Position numbers and translations under genes: made by a program. A stretch of DNA of 64,000 nucleotides from Ifrita kowaldi. Lineage: Eukaryota > Chordata > Aves > Passeriformes > Cinclosomatidae. This document shows, one piece after another, positions 46,975 through 59,702 of the stretch. The notes under the pieces were generated by a model that was given only the letters and a program-made list of their open reading frames with translations, did not search any database and was not told the origin of the DNA. Numbering within the stretch: position 1 is the stretch's first letter; each line of letters starts with the position of its first letter. The stretch lies in contig VZRS01012606.1 of NCBI GenBank assembly GCA_013398055.1, positions 130,845 to 194,844 of the forward strand, read 5' to 3'.

Positions 46975-47626
46975 GCTGCTGGCTGAACATGAGCCAGCTG
47001 TGCCCAGGTGGCCAAGAAGGCTGATGGCATCCTGACCTGGATCAATAATGTGGCCAGCAGGACCAGAGCTGTGATTGTCCCCTGTACTTGGCAGTGGTGA
47101 GGCCACACCTCGAGTGCTGTGTCCAGTTCTGGGCCCCTCACGACAAGAAAGACGTTGAGGTGCTGGAGCGTGTCCAGAGAGGGCAATGGAGCTGGGGAAA
47201 GGTCTAGAACACAAGTCCTGTGAGGAGCAGCTGAGGGAGCTGGGGGTGTTTAGTCTGGAGAAAAGGGGGCTCAGGGGAGACCTTATCACTCTCTAGAACT
47301 CCCTGTAAGGAGGGTGTAGCCAGGTGGGAGTTGGCCTCTTCTCCCAGGTAACAAGTGAAAGGATCAGGGAAAATGGCCTCAAGTTGTGCCTGGAGAGGCT
47401 TAGGTTGGATATAGGAAAAATTTCTTCACAGAAAGGGTTGTAAAGCATTGAAACAGGCTGCCCAGAGAGGTGGTGGAATCACTATCTCTGGAAGTTTTCA
47501 AAAAATGTTTAGATACGGCACTTGAGGACATGGTTTAATGGTGAACGTGGTGAGGGTGCTGGTTTGATGGTTGAACTTGATGATCTAAAACGTTTTTTCC
47601 AACCTTCATGATTCCATGATTCTATA
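46975..47626 (+). mobile_element. CR1 LINE 3' region with terminal octamers
   Basis: The element begins near CTGGCTGAACATGAGCCAGC and continues CCCAGGTGGCCAAGAAGG, TGGTGAGGCCACACCTCGAG, CTGGAGCGTGTCCAGAGAGG, GAGCAGCTGAGGGAGCTGGG, AACAGGCTGCCCAGAGAGG and TTGAACTTGATGATC, then CCAACCTTCATGATTCC and ATGATTCTAT. The last part is the CR1 terminal 8-bp repeat. At about 650 bp it is the longest CR1 here, with short indels relative to typical copies. The antisense frame 46831-47289 overlaps it and is not a host gene. Confidence 0.95.
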
Positions 47627-48915
47627 TTGCTGCTTGGAAACCTTTCCAGGGAAGACCATGAAGTCAGCTGTAGAGCTAGCTCTCATTTTTGCCACACCAC
47701 GGGAGCTTTCATGTTGATCTTCCCTTCCCTGTTTCTCTTTCACTACACAAGTACTGAAGCAAGAGCTGAAATTTCACCTTGTGTATTTTGGATGAAGTGT
47801 TTACTCAGGAATTTGAAAAATGTTATTAGTAGTTATCCCTTTTCCTAGAAAAAGGGTGTTAACAGTAATGTCTAACCCAATTCCAGGTTTTTTTGCTCAC
47901 CTAACTTCTCGCCACATTGTCAATCTGCAATATTCATCCTATTGTGCTCTGTGTTTCCATGCGTTGATAAACAGCTGCTGCATATCCTCCTCCTGTTCAT
48001 GGATGAGTTGCTTCAGTCAATGAGACTGTATAGGGTTTCCAAAGCTCCTTGGGATTCTTTTAGATAACAGACACTATGTACACCAAAGTTATTAATGTTA
48101 ATGTGGTGCCTAGCATCAAGGAAGGGTTTTTTTCAGGAAAGAGGAATGAAAGAATGATCAGGTTGTAATTACCAGAAAAGAAGACTGAGGAAACTAATTA
48201 AAAAGAGCCTGAAACAAGGTGGAGTACTTCTTTGACTTAATATGAGGAAGATCAATTTCTCTCCTAGTTGTTGGCTGCACTGAGCAGCTCTATTTTAGCC
48301 CATTTTGAGGATCTGGCCCTGAAAAAAAAATTAAGAACCTAATTGTTTACTGCATGAAACTGATGACCGCAGTGTGTCTCTGAATCCATCAGCTTGGTGC
48401 TACTGAATGTGATTACATGTTTATATGAATAAAAGAGTCACACAGAATGACGACACAATTTTATAGTGTAATGGAAGAGAAAAGAGTATAAGGAGAGAAA
48501 AAAAATACTTAAATGAGAAGAGACAAATATTAATGCAGGGCAGAGCAATAGTTGGTGAGGGGAAAATAAGCTGAATATGAGTCATGCAAGTAGTGAAGTG
48601 TATGCTTTTGTAGGAAAGCTACAGACCAAGATGAATGAAAGGAATTTAAAGGGACAATTATATTAAAAAAAAAAAAAAAGAGTAATTTTCTTCCAGAATT
48701 ATATTAGAAATCCACTAGAGAGCTGATGAGCCTGAATAGCTCAGGAGGCTCAAGGGACAATTAAGAAGAGAAAATTAGAATATGAAATACTTTTTACACT
48801 GGTCTTCTATACAGAGGAATACCTGTAATACTCTCTATACAGAGCATAACCTTACCTTTTGGTAAAGAGTTGGCAGGAGTAGAGATACTTTCATAGTTAA
48901 TAAGCCCTTACTGAA
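47627..48915. other. AT-rich noncoding stretch, no gene seen
   Basis: No exon or recent repeat is recognised. A run of 15 A residues lies at about 48665-48679. Confidence 0.5.
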
Positions 48916-48919
48916 TCTC

Positions 48920-49090
48920 ATGATTTAGCAGGCAGTGATACAAGTATGAGACTTGGACTCTGTTTTAACTTTGCCCCATAAGGCCGTTGTCGGTGCTTAA
49001 TTTTCCTGGTCTTCAAAATGGAGATAAAGATAGTGGCTTTGTTGTTAAAGCAGTTTGAGATTGACCGACATGTATATGTAAATGTAGAGA
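48920..49090 (+). mobile_element. MIR-like (CORE-SINE) relic
   Basis: The passage TTAATTTTCCTGGTCTTC then AAAATGGAGATAAAGATAG then TTAAAGCAGTTTGAGATTGA follows the wording of MIR-type SINEs, in which a TTTCC..ATCTG part is followed by TAAAATGGGGATAATAAT and AAGCACTTTGAGAT. It is strongly diverged, as expected for an element shared among amniotes. Confidence 0.4.
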
Positions 49091-49261
49091 GTATTAATAT
49101 TATTAATATTTGGACTACATTAATCTATTAAGTCAGCAGTTAATTTCTTTAGTATTAGCTGAATTACCTCCTAGGAAAAAACAACCTCAAAATAAATGTG
49201 ATTTAATTTATCATTACAGCTATAATAATAATCTGGAAGATTGCCAGTGCTCTTTTTATTG

Positions 49262-49960
49262 AGGTGGGAGAGATGATAAGGGTGATCCAGGGAATTATAA
49301 ACTCATGACCCTCATTTAAGTGCCTAAGAAAATTGTTGAGAAAGTCATTATAGATGTCATTATAAAGTACCTGAGGTGCAAACCAGCATAACTTTCTCTA
49401 AGTGTAAACTTCCTCTAGTTTATTCTATTAGAATTCTTTCAAAAAGTTAAGGTAGTGCACAATGGGAGAAATGTTAGGTATATTGTAACTTATTTACACT
49501 CCTAAAAAGCTTTTGTTGAAGTCTCTCAGAGGAGGCTGTTAGGGAAAGCTGGTAGTCAAGGGGTGGGTCTTACAGTCATACTGGAGGTTTAATAACAATC
49601 TTAAATAGGAAGCAAAGAAATTGCAAATTTGTACTAGGGGAAATGGCTGGTTTGTCATAGTGGGAAAATGTTAATAGCAGAGCACCTCAGGGTATGGAAT
49701 GATGACAGTACTAATGGTCTGGGAGAGAGGTGAAGCCGCTTGATTACCAACCCTTAAAAGAGATACAACATTTGTGTTGTCAATCAAGGGTACGTAGATG
49801 AACTGGGAAACCTTCCAAGAGCAGTTTTCAAAGTGCTTAGTCCAGCTGAACCCTCAGTGTGAGGAAACCTCCCCTGGAGCATTAAGAACTTTGGTGGTGC
49901 CCAAAGGTAAGACAAACTCAGGCATATAATAAATATTTGACAATACTTTCAAGTGTTTAT
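49262..49960 (+). mobile_element. Ancient CR1/L3-type LINE ORF2 relic
   Basis: The text GGTGATCCAGGGAATTATAAA, followed by GTGCCTAAGAAAATTGTTGAG, corresponds to the DPGNYRPVSLTS..GKIME part of CR1/L3 reverse transcriptase. Further on, ATTGTAACTTATTTACACTC and AAAAAGCTTTTG correspond to the VVYLDFSKAFD block, and GCACCTCAGGGT to the later PQGSVLGP block. The order and spacing are right, but stops and indels are frequent. This is an old copy, unrelated in age to the recent CR1 tails nearby. Confidence 0.55.
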
Positions 49961-50750
49961 GGCAAAGTCATGTGAAAGCCTCTTCAAGAGGCTCAATGGT
50001 GAAATAGTCAACTTTGCATGAGGAGGTCAGCAGGGGTTATGTCCAGCACTGATCCATGCTTAGAAAATAGCCTTGTTCTGGAAACAGAACAAGTTGGCTA
50101 ATGCAGGCTTGGCCTTATTGGTTGGGACAGAACCAGTTAAAACCAGTGTCTTCTGGGATGTTTTTGTGCCAAATTGTATTTATTCTTCTGATTTTTGGTA
50201 GCGGCCATTAGCAGATCCCAAGGGGGCAGAGAGCGATCCTTCTTATATCTTGCCTTTAAGCCTTCCAGTTTGTGATGGCCAAGGAAATTTCTCAACCAAA
50301 GACCTTCATGTTTAGAAACAATTCTAAGGACAGCAAAGGGAATCTACAGTCTATTAACCTGTATTAATCCCTGGTTGAGCCCATTCCTAGTTTTGGTCTG
50401 CACCCACAATTGCCCAGTTTTCTGCAGTTGCACAGCAAGCAGCTTTTTCCTGTTGGTTTCAAACCTTTTCCAAAAGGCTCAGAGATAGCTTGTTGTAAAA
50501 CCTGGAAAGAGAAGAAATACTTTTCTGTGTGACTTTCACTACACACAATTTCCAGCTTCTGGTATCTACTTCCTCACTGTTTTGTCAATTGTTAGGCTGT
50601 CTCGGAAGATTATTTTTGTTTATTCTGTTTATTAAAACTCCCTAAATCACTGGAAATCCATGTAGCTTTCCTGCTACCCACCCCCTATGCTTTGTACCCT
50701 TTTAACATACTAAAATGGCTCATTGGCAGATATGACAAGGATTAGTGCAA
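49961..50750. other. Noncoding stretch, no gene seen
   Basis: No exon or repeat is recognised. Confidence 0.45.
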
Positions 50751-50759
50751 TGCAGAGTA

Positions 50760-51165
50760 ATCTTTGTGGCTGGGAGTAGTGGGAGACATGAGGCGGAAAG
50801 AGAATATGGGAGCTCCTCTTTGTAGTAATATGTATTTAAACCCTGATGGTGTGCACTAGCCAAGCTCTCACTCAGGACCGGACTCAACACCTGAACTCAA
50901 TTGTTACTCAAATTGAGTTCAGGCCACCTCAACCCTGAAGTGCTCATTAACCTCCTACAAACAGCTGTAGCTGCAGGGCGGGCACAAGCCCTATAAATCT
51001 AGCCCTGGGAGGAGCCAGGGTTGGGCTGGTTGTTCCTGATTGCTGTGTGCTGCTGGAGCTCTGCTCTGAGAAATCATAATCCAAGACTCAGAAGACTGTG
51101 AGCTTTGGCACACCTCTTTTTTGGTACTTGTGAGTTAAAGGGTTTTGCACCCTAAGCATGACTTT
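50760..51165 (+). promoter_or_regulatory. Promoter-like or LTR-like segment with hairpin
   Basis: A TATAAAT at about 50992-50998 is followed by CTGGGAGGAGCCAGGG and GGGTTGGGCTGG, which resembles the region around an LTR or core promoter start site. Upstream lies a perfect 13-bp inverted repeat at 50890-50923. No target duplication or clear TG/CA ends were found, so the origin stays open. Confidence 0.3.
50890..50923. repeat. Perfect 13-bp inverted repeat with 8-nt loop
   Basis: CCTGAACTCAATT at 50890-50902 pairs exactly with AATTGAGTTCAGG at 50911-50923 around GTTACTCA. It lies about 70 bases upstream of a TATA-like box. Confidence 0.9.
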
Positions 51166-52779
51166 ACATCCCCTAAATACTCATCCATACTGCTCTATGT
51201 TTGTACATTCTCATGTTCAAAAGAGTTGTTCCAAAAACTAGAGGATTTTTACAGCTTGTGAGTAGTTCTTAAGAAAACATGCAAGATGCTGAAAACATGT
51301 CGTCAGATTTTATCTGTTTGGAAGTGAATATGCATTGTTTTCCCTTTTATTGTGGGGTTCCCCTGGATACCTGCATGCCTCTGGATACACTTTTTTCTTC
51401 AGTGAAGAAATGGAGACGTGTGGGCTGATGCAAAACTCAACCCATGCCTCCAGATGTGAAAAGCTAATGCGTTCAGAGACTGTTTTCATGCACACTCTTG
51501 AATATAAAGGAGACACATTGGGGGAAACACAGCAGGAATTCTTTATGTTCTGCGGCTTCCCAGCCTGTTCCTTATGCTCATGCAGCAAACCTCATTGGAC
51601 AGCTATTCTCAGGCTATTTTTTTTCCCTGTGGGAGCAGTCTCTTCAGTTTAGCCCTTTGTTGCTGTGGCTTCTGCTGTAGCTTTACTACTCTCTTAGATT
51701 TCTTAGAGCAGCCCTTCAAAGCCAAACGTCCCTTTTTCCAGAAAGGCACGTGGCAGTAAACTGGGGGATGGTTAGTGTGGGAAATGTAAATCTGATCGAA
51801 GGAGTGATAGTTTAAACAAACTTCAGCCCCATTCCAGAAGGGCCTTTGATGCTCATGATGTGCCCTGTTTATTAAGGTGGGAAGGGCACATGCTGCCCAC
51901 CTCTGGGACTGCAGAATTTAGTTGCTCTGTTTTAGGCTTCTGTGTAGGTGAAATGGCAAATACATGCCCTGTTTACTAGAGCAGTGATGAAATCTGATCT
52001 GCCAGAATTTAGTGTGTACTTCTACCAAGCCAGAAGCATTATGGTGTTAATCCCCTTCCCACTTTGCCCTGCCGGGGTGGGAATGTACACTGAGGTAGAG
52101 CTGGTTCCTCTCTGCCCCTGCCGTCTGTCATAGCACTAGCAGAAGTTTGTGTAGATAAATGGCTTTATCCACTTCAGCCCAAACAAGCAAATGTGGCCTC
52201 AGAGCAAGGAGTCACCTGCTTACATTGTAGCAGAGAGCATTCATTACCCCAAATCCTTTTCTCTGTTGTTCCCTCTGTGTCACTGCTCACCTCCTGGGGT
52301 CTCAGTTTTCATCGTGATTCCTACAGTGAGAATTTTTTATGTGTGAGTTTGAACGTGTTTATTTTCTTTTCATAGTAGAAGGGGAAAATGTTACATTGCA
52401 CTGAAAAGAAATTACTTGGGGAAAAGAAGTTTTCAGAAGTGATGTTTATTTCACCATCACTTCTTAAAAACTTGATAGCTATCTTTCATAATTAAAGTTT
52501 GTTCATTATCTGGTTTTACATCAGGCAGAATTTAAAAAAATAAAGGGTGTGGGGCACCTCTCTATTCTTAATTGAACAGTTCTTTTGAAGTCTGTAAAAT
52601 ATTTAATGAGTGGTTTGGGGATTTTGTTGTTTTGCTTTTGAATATTTTGAATTTTTTTCTTTTTTTTCTTTTAAACACAATCCTGTCCATAGGTTATCTT
52701 CACGCAACTGGGAAGATCATTCTAATACTTACAGTATTTTTAAATGTTTGCAGTTCTGGTAAATTAGTAAACTCCAACT
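51166..52779. other. Noncoding stretch, no gene seen
   Basis: No exon or recent repeat is recognised. Confidence 0.5.
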
Positions 52780-52782
52780 ATG

Positions 52783-52835
52783 TAAGATGATCTTAAAGAT
52801 CTTTTTTAACCTAAATGATTCTATGATTATAGAAA
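52783..52835 (+). mobile_element. Short CR1 3'-terminal fragment
   Basis: GTAAGATGATCTTAAAGATC, then TTTTTTAACCTAAATGATTC and TATGATTAT, matches the last ~50 bases of avian CR1, including one terminal octamer. Nothing upstream is recognisable as CR1, so it is severely truncated. Confidence 0.7.
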
Positions 52836-55800
52836 AAGTGAAGCCAGAGCATGTTAAATAAATAAGACAAAAGGAGAAGATAAACAAGCTGACAACCATG
52901 GTCTTTAAAGAGGATGTAGTTGACATGAAAACTTGTGAACTGTATTTTGAAAAAGAAATAGTCATAATAATTAGTAAAAGTTGTTTTGGAGACAGCACCT
53001 GCCCAAAGTTGCCTGTAAATTAGTGTTTTGTAGCAAGTGTCACTACATGGTAGCTGGATGTCTCTGTGCAGTGTGTCTGCAGTTACAGAAGTTGTGAATC
53101 GACAACTTCACTGTGTCAAACAGCCAGAAATTTTTCTTCTCTAATGTGTTTCCCTTATGGAGCTTATAGATGTTAATTGTAAGAATAAGCAAGTGTGAAA
53201 CAGAAAAAAAAGAAGCACACAACATGGGTCTTAAAAAGGAAAAAATCTCACTACCTTGAGGTACAACTGTGTTGGAGTTTTGCCTGATTAAAGTCAGAAA
53301 GATGAGATGCTTTGTTTTTTGAGTTGCCCTGTCTTATTCTTCAGTTTCATAATATATATTCTGCTTTATCTGAGAAAGAAACCAACTGTGATTTTGAAGC
53401 ACTAGGCTAAATTCATCCTGATCAATCCAAGTGGAATTGAGGAAGAGTTTGGCCCAGGCTTTCTGAATATACTGAGAGAGCAATTATAATCTAACCTACA
53501 AGGAAAGCATGGGAAAATCTGAAAGAGCACACTGTTACCAACAGCATTTCTAAAGCACTTTTATTTGTCTTCCCATTATTTTATGCTGATTACAGTTGTG
53601 CTAATTACATATGTTCTCTTCTTTTTTCCTGTAGGTTAACCATGGAAGGAGAAATGTATTTGCACACAAATATATTTACAATAGAAAACTTTGTCATCCT
53701 TTTAAAAGAAAATCTATGTATTGCTTACAACTACTATTTTATCAGATCTTAAACATTTGTAAATTGAAAGAAAAAATATTTGAACTACTAGATTTGCTTT
53801 CAACTTAGGAAGAACTAAGATAATAAAAATATACTGTGTTTGTTTGTCTCTTCTATGCATATCCCATATATAAAAACATAACAGTATAGAAAGTTCAGAT
53901 AATGTCTCCTGTAAGAAACTAAGTATTCCTTACCTTCTCTCTACTGGCTTTTATAGGTTTGGACATGTCATTTAGATTCTTGGTGCATCAGGTTATATCA
54001 TCAGTGGGATCAGTAGAATGAATATAAATGTATCTTCCTGGAGGGTGTTTTAAACATCTAGATCAAGTTGAAAATCACTAGTACCAGTGTAAGTCCATAT
54101 CTGGAGCATCCCTGTTGTACAGGGGTGCTCTAGAGTCTCTCTAGCATGACTGAGAGGAAAAGCCATTCCACTGGGCTCCCTCTGAGAACTGCTGGATTTG
54201 ATTCACCTTGCACTTGCTGTGTTTTCTAACCATGTTACTTCTGTGGAAGTTATGACAGAATAAAACTGTAGTGTTCTAGAATGAGCTCTATGCCACGAAC
54301 ACTGCTTATTGGCAGTGCATACGTTCAGTTTGGCCTGGTCAACGAGTGCTGAGGTGTGACATCCCAGGAGAGAGTTGTGGATGTCAGCTGCTGTCCTTGC
54401 AGGATGGTCCCAGCCCTGGCCAAACTGAGCAGCAACTGCATCCTCTTAGCAGGTTAAACTGCACTCACAAGTTCTTCAGCCAAAAAAATCCACACACACA
54501 TAAAAAACCCAAACCCAACAAAGTAAATCTGAACTGCTATAGTAAAATGTTAGAGTAGCAAAATCTTTTTTAAATACTGTTTCAAAAGAAAAGAAAGATC
54601 TGACTTCATTAACAGTACATGACAGAAGTTACATCTGTTAATAAGGATTTAGCCAATTGATGGTTTCAGGGCCCACTCGGAAGTGTGACTTACACTGTCA
54701 TCCTTTTAGCTAAGCTAAACCAAATGGGATCAAGATGTTCTTGTTCCACCGGGGGATATCCACAGCTGCAGTTCTTCAGGATCAACAGCTGTGCCTTAGT
54801 TTCACATCCTACCTTAATCTGAATTAGTGTTCAAGTCCAGGCAAGTACTTTCCTTGGAGGAAACAGACCCTGTTAAAGCAGACAGAAAACCAACTATGTG
54901 CTGTATGTGATTACACGTTAATTTCAACATAAATCCACCCACACAGTGATCTTGCTGTTACCCAGAGTTCATAAGACTTATCATTAGAAAGTGGAAACGT
55001 TGCTATCCCTGCCCTGCTTGTTGAGGGACACAGCTTCATGTCTCAGCCTGATCCCAGCCCTACCCAAGCTCCTTCATGACCACAGCCAAGCCTTGGCAGC
55101 CAAAAAAACACCACTCCAGCACACAGATTTGAGATGCAGCAACTACCAAAACAAATTGTGATACTCTGCTTTCTGCAGCTGTGCCCCTTCCTCTGCAAGC
55201 CCTATCAATGTCTTGCTGATGTGAAGGGTGCAATACAGCAGCCCCACAGCACCTGCTTGCCTCTGTACCTGAAATGCTCCCTTCCTCTCCCTCTCCTGCC
55301 TTGACGTGGTGTCAGAGCAAGCTGCGGCACTGCTCTGAACTTGTTCTATCCAGTTTATGTAGCCAGCCTGTTCCTAGAGATACATTCCTGCGGCTGCCTG
55401 AAGTTTCACAGAAGGAAAAACCATCTTGAGCTCCCCCCATGCCTCCCAAGCTGTTTTATAGGCAAAGGTCAGATCATCATTTCTTTTTCTGCTTGTTCCC
55501 CAGTTTCACACTGTCTCTTGTGGCACGACTTGGGGGAAAAAAACACAACACCTTTTATTTAAGTGTGTGTTTATAAGGGAAGCTGTGGAATGAGAAAGAA
55601 CAGAATTAATCTTCCTAATTTTAAAAAATGTTTCCTTCCCCTAATTAAACATTTTTAAATAACCAAACCAAATCGTCAGAATAAGAGGTGAGCAGAAGAT
55701 TTTACAACTCCATCTATAACTTTATTTAAGAATGCAGAATTTCTTTTGAGTTCTGTGCTGTGAAGAACTTTGTTAGCTTAGGTTGCTGACAAAAGCAAAA

Positions 55801-58800
55801 CTGTATTTATAGCACACAATCCAGGATAAGCAGATGACAGCTTCATTAACTAGCAGCACAAATGGCCAGGGACATGACTAACCAACAAGGGATCATGCTC
55901 CCTAGTAGCTCTCCTGGAGGACAGCTGGTGGAGGCAGCAACGCTGACCAGATTAGTCAGGGCTGGGGGAAGATGGTTTTATCCTCAATTCCTCCTTGTTT
56001 TCAGGCAGTCAGGTCATGATGATAAAGCACCCCTCGTTCCTTCATGTTAAGATTATTCTTTTGGTCTGCACTGCTGTGGAACTGCTTACACTGCACTCAT
56101 GGTGGGCTGTGAAAATTTATGCCTACAGAAAAATAAAGATAGTGACTCAGCAGGCCTTATTCAGTGCAGATTATTGGAAAGATTATGTATCGTGTTCACA
56201 GCTCCATGCGAATAAATGGCTTGAGAGGTATCTGTATCCCAGAATTAGGGCTGCTGGGTGTTTCAGGGCAACCACAGACAGGTAGCTGGAAATACTTGCT
56301 CAGGGAGATTGTGTATGAAGGTCAGTCAGTGTTGATGAACGAATACAGTTAAAGTGGTGACAGCTGTGTTTCTGGTAAGAAAGCTGCTGAGAATTGTAAT
56401 TGTGGAAATGATACTCAGATACACAGATGCTCAGTGCCAGGGCTTAATGCTGCTCTGAAGCCTGCAGAATTCAGGTTCTGCTCCTGGGCATGCTCCTGCT
56501 GGTGGCTCACTTTCTCTGCAGAAGTACCTCACTGAGGGACCAAACCCTGTTCCCCTTGGTCACTGACCTGGCAGAATTGCCACAACAAGGAAAAGTGGAA
56601 GGAAGGGAGACTCTGGAAGTCTCCACACTGTAGGGAGCAGAGTTGGAAGTATGGGGGTCAGATGTGATGTAGCTCAGCTGGCTGTTTACTCTCGTAGGCA
56701 TGGAAGAATTGGGGCTCTAGGACATTGTTACGGAGGCTGCAAAAGGCTCTGCTCTGTGGCACGGAGAGGGAAGGTGTGTTGAGTAGCCTTGGGGAGGGAA
56801 GCTGTGTTGAGTACCCGTGTGTCTCCTTGCCCAGCTGTCCTGGGCTGTGCTTTGGTCACTGGTGCCAGGCTCTAGAGGGACATGTCAAGACATGATCTTG
56901 CTTGGGACTGTGCCAGTAGCGTGCATGTTCCCGAGTACCTGATCCGTTTCCAAATCATCTGTGGGAGCTCTGGTACCCCAAGAGGGGTTATTTGTTAATT
57001 AACTGTAAATGCTTTCCTATTCAGAACACTCCCACATAAGCTTAACAGCATCTGCTTCAGAAACCTTCCTATTAGTGTCTTTAATGCTTTGGCTGGAAGA
57101 GTGTAAATCTGGGAATGTAAGAGGCCTTCTCTTTCTTGGTGATCATCATTATGCTGTCTGGGTGTGGATGACTCTTTCGCAACAGACAGGTCCCTCCTTG
57201 GTTTGGTGGAAGAGACACCAATAAGTTGTGTTGGCCACTCACTTGTCCCTCAGTGAGATTTCAGTCCACATTTGGCTTAACAGCTTTTCCAAAATGCCTG
57301 CACCCCTGAGTAACAGAAAGCAGGGTCCTGAAAAGCAAATTGGTGCCCTGGTATTCAGAAACAGTGACTAGAAACCCAGCTCCTTGCTGCAAGGGGAGAT
57401 GTGTCCTGCCAGCATGTGGTCAAGATGTCAAAGGTGGTTACCCTTGGTTACTCTTTCAGTATCCATCACATACCTGCAGTCTTGGCTTTACAGAGACCGT
57501 GTGGCTGGCAGAGCAGCCCAATGCACCCCTCAGTTGTACCTTTGCCCTTTTGTAGCATGAGCTCCATCCTGCTCAATGCAGCCACAATGTAAAACCAGAT
57601 CAAGTGGTTCTGTCCTGAGGCTGAGGCACATTAGTCCTGGATGCAACTCAAGCACAGTGAGTAAAAGTTTCCCCAGGAAATAAATTGGATCCTTAATAAG
57701 CAGGTGTTTTATGAGCTGATAAAAATGATCTCAAAGGCCAAGAATCAGCCTCACAAGTGGAGAAAGCAGAAATGATTGGTGGCTGTTTCTCCTGCTGTGA
57801 GTCAGAAATCAATCTGAGGCTTTAGTGCAAAGAGGGTTAAAACACTTGTAATTCATTGTCTGCTAGTTGGGAAGAATAATAAAGCCTGCATTTTTGTGTT
57901 GGTGTGGGGCAAATGCTGCAGAAACAGGAATTTTATTATATAACTGTGCCTCCTACATAAAGCTTTGGGGGGGGGGGGGGGAAGCTAGCAGGGCTGTGCG
58001 TCATTAAAATGACACAAAATATGCTGCCACAATCAGAGTCCTATGTGTGTTCAAGACTGCACGATATGCACATATTCCTTGTGGCCTTGCCACATCCATG
58101 GATTTCAGTTCGCTTAGTGCACAACTGGGAGGGAAGAGGCTGCCTGAGCAAAACATGCCGTGCTTTCTGCCATGGAAATGGAACATGGGAGCGTGGGAGG
58201 GATGTTGTTGTTTGTTATTGTTTCACCAAAGATTTAATTAAATGATTGAAAGGAAAGGGAGGGAAAATGCAACTCCTAACTCAAAAAATGCTGAGCTGGG
58301 CACACTGCCTCTTAGGAGCAGGGAGGCTCGGGAGCACTGCAGGGTCCATGAAGCCCTTCTGGATCATATGTGGTTGTTTAGTGGTGGCCCCTTTTCCTTC
58401 TGTAGGAGTGCTGCTCACAGACACTGGTGGAAGCTGCATTCAGCGTTGTCAGGATGAGGTGGTCCACCCACAGTAAGAGACCAGGAATGACACTTGGAGA
58501 CTTGGGGGAAAAAAAGAGGTCCTGGTAATTTTAATATTGGAGTAAAGAGGACCCTTTATCTCAAAGCACTGGCTAAGCAACAAATCATAATAATATCTCT
58601 TAGGATGACTTGAGCAGCGCTTTTCCTGTTGTACAAGTGAAAACTCTGATGTTGAATGATTGTAATTCTCTCCCAGAAGTGGCAGCTCCATGGATTTTCC
58701 CTGAGCATATGCCTAATGGTCTGTCTGATGAGATTTGTAAGCGTTTTCTGCTGTCTGCTTCTTAAGATCCAAAGCACAAAGTTAAGAGGAAGTGAGAAGA

Positions 58801-59697
58801 TATTTCTGATTTTGTGTGTGCTGTCAGCAAGACACCAATGCAGCCATGAAGAACATTCTTCTATCTGATTTTTGAATTCTATATAAGCCAAAATTAAAGC
58901 ATTCTTTCTGTTCTGAAGAGCTGACAGTTAAAGGGTTTCATTCAGAAAAGTATTTAAACCATCTGTATTTAAATAGGCATTTAAGCACTTCTTTGGATTG
59001 TATCCTAATAAGGATGCTTAGTTGAATGGGGCTGAAATAGAAAAACTGAAGGCAAGGTGTGTATTATATTAGTGAAACACCTGGGGAAAGCATTTTGCTG
59101 CTTCCATTTCAGTTTTGCTTTGTTTTGATTCCATTTTTGTGTAGTGGATTGGAAGGAGGCATGCAGGCATAGCCCCAGTGGCATAGGGCAGGGAGAGGAA
59201 GCAAAAGGGTGATGTAGGTGATATACCCAGGATTGCTCTACAGGGGAGTGGCAGAGGTATGAATGAAAATCAACTTCTTTTTTTTTTGACATACAAAACA
59301 AAGATCTAACTATTTTAGTTCCCATATGGTTGGGAGGAATGAAGAGCTGGGTCATTAATACTGGGTTCCTCTAGGTGTTTACTTGTCTGTTGATACCCTG
59401 TAGGGGATAATCATGTGTGGCTTCTATCAGTACTGGGGAAATAAAGCCAGCTCAGAAATAATGGGTTAAATTCTGACCCTTACCAGTCCAAGCAAAGTTA
59501 ATAGGTTTGCACTACCATAATGAGGAACGCAAAGGTTCGGAGGTTGTTTAGTCACTGGGCCTGCAGAGATTTCAGACAGCATGACTACTTGTATATCCCC
59601 CAGGTACATTTTTATCATCACAGTTATGATAACATATGTCATGCTGCCACTCTGCCACTGTAGATGAAACATTTCAGTTGGTGATCTGTGTGTTGTG
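52836..59697. other. Long noncoding stretch, no gene seen
   Basis: No convincing exon is recognised. A splice-acceptor-like tract, TTTTTTCCTGTAG, ends near 53635 and is followed by an open but AT-rich 55-codon run, judged chance. A short imperfect tandem repeat around TGTGTTGAGTA occurs at 56764-56816, and a G run of about 16 at 57966-57981. Confidence 0.5.
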
Positions 59698-59702
59698 CCA
59701 GA

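Noticed and set aside
46831..47289. 152-codon antisense frame
   Set aside because: It lies mostly on the opposite strand of a CR1 element.
53620..53815. Acceptor-like pyrimidine tract followed by a 55-codon open stretch
   Set aside because: The downstream sequence is AT-rich with no donor at its end and no protein-like pattern; this is likely chance.
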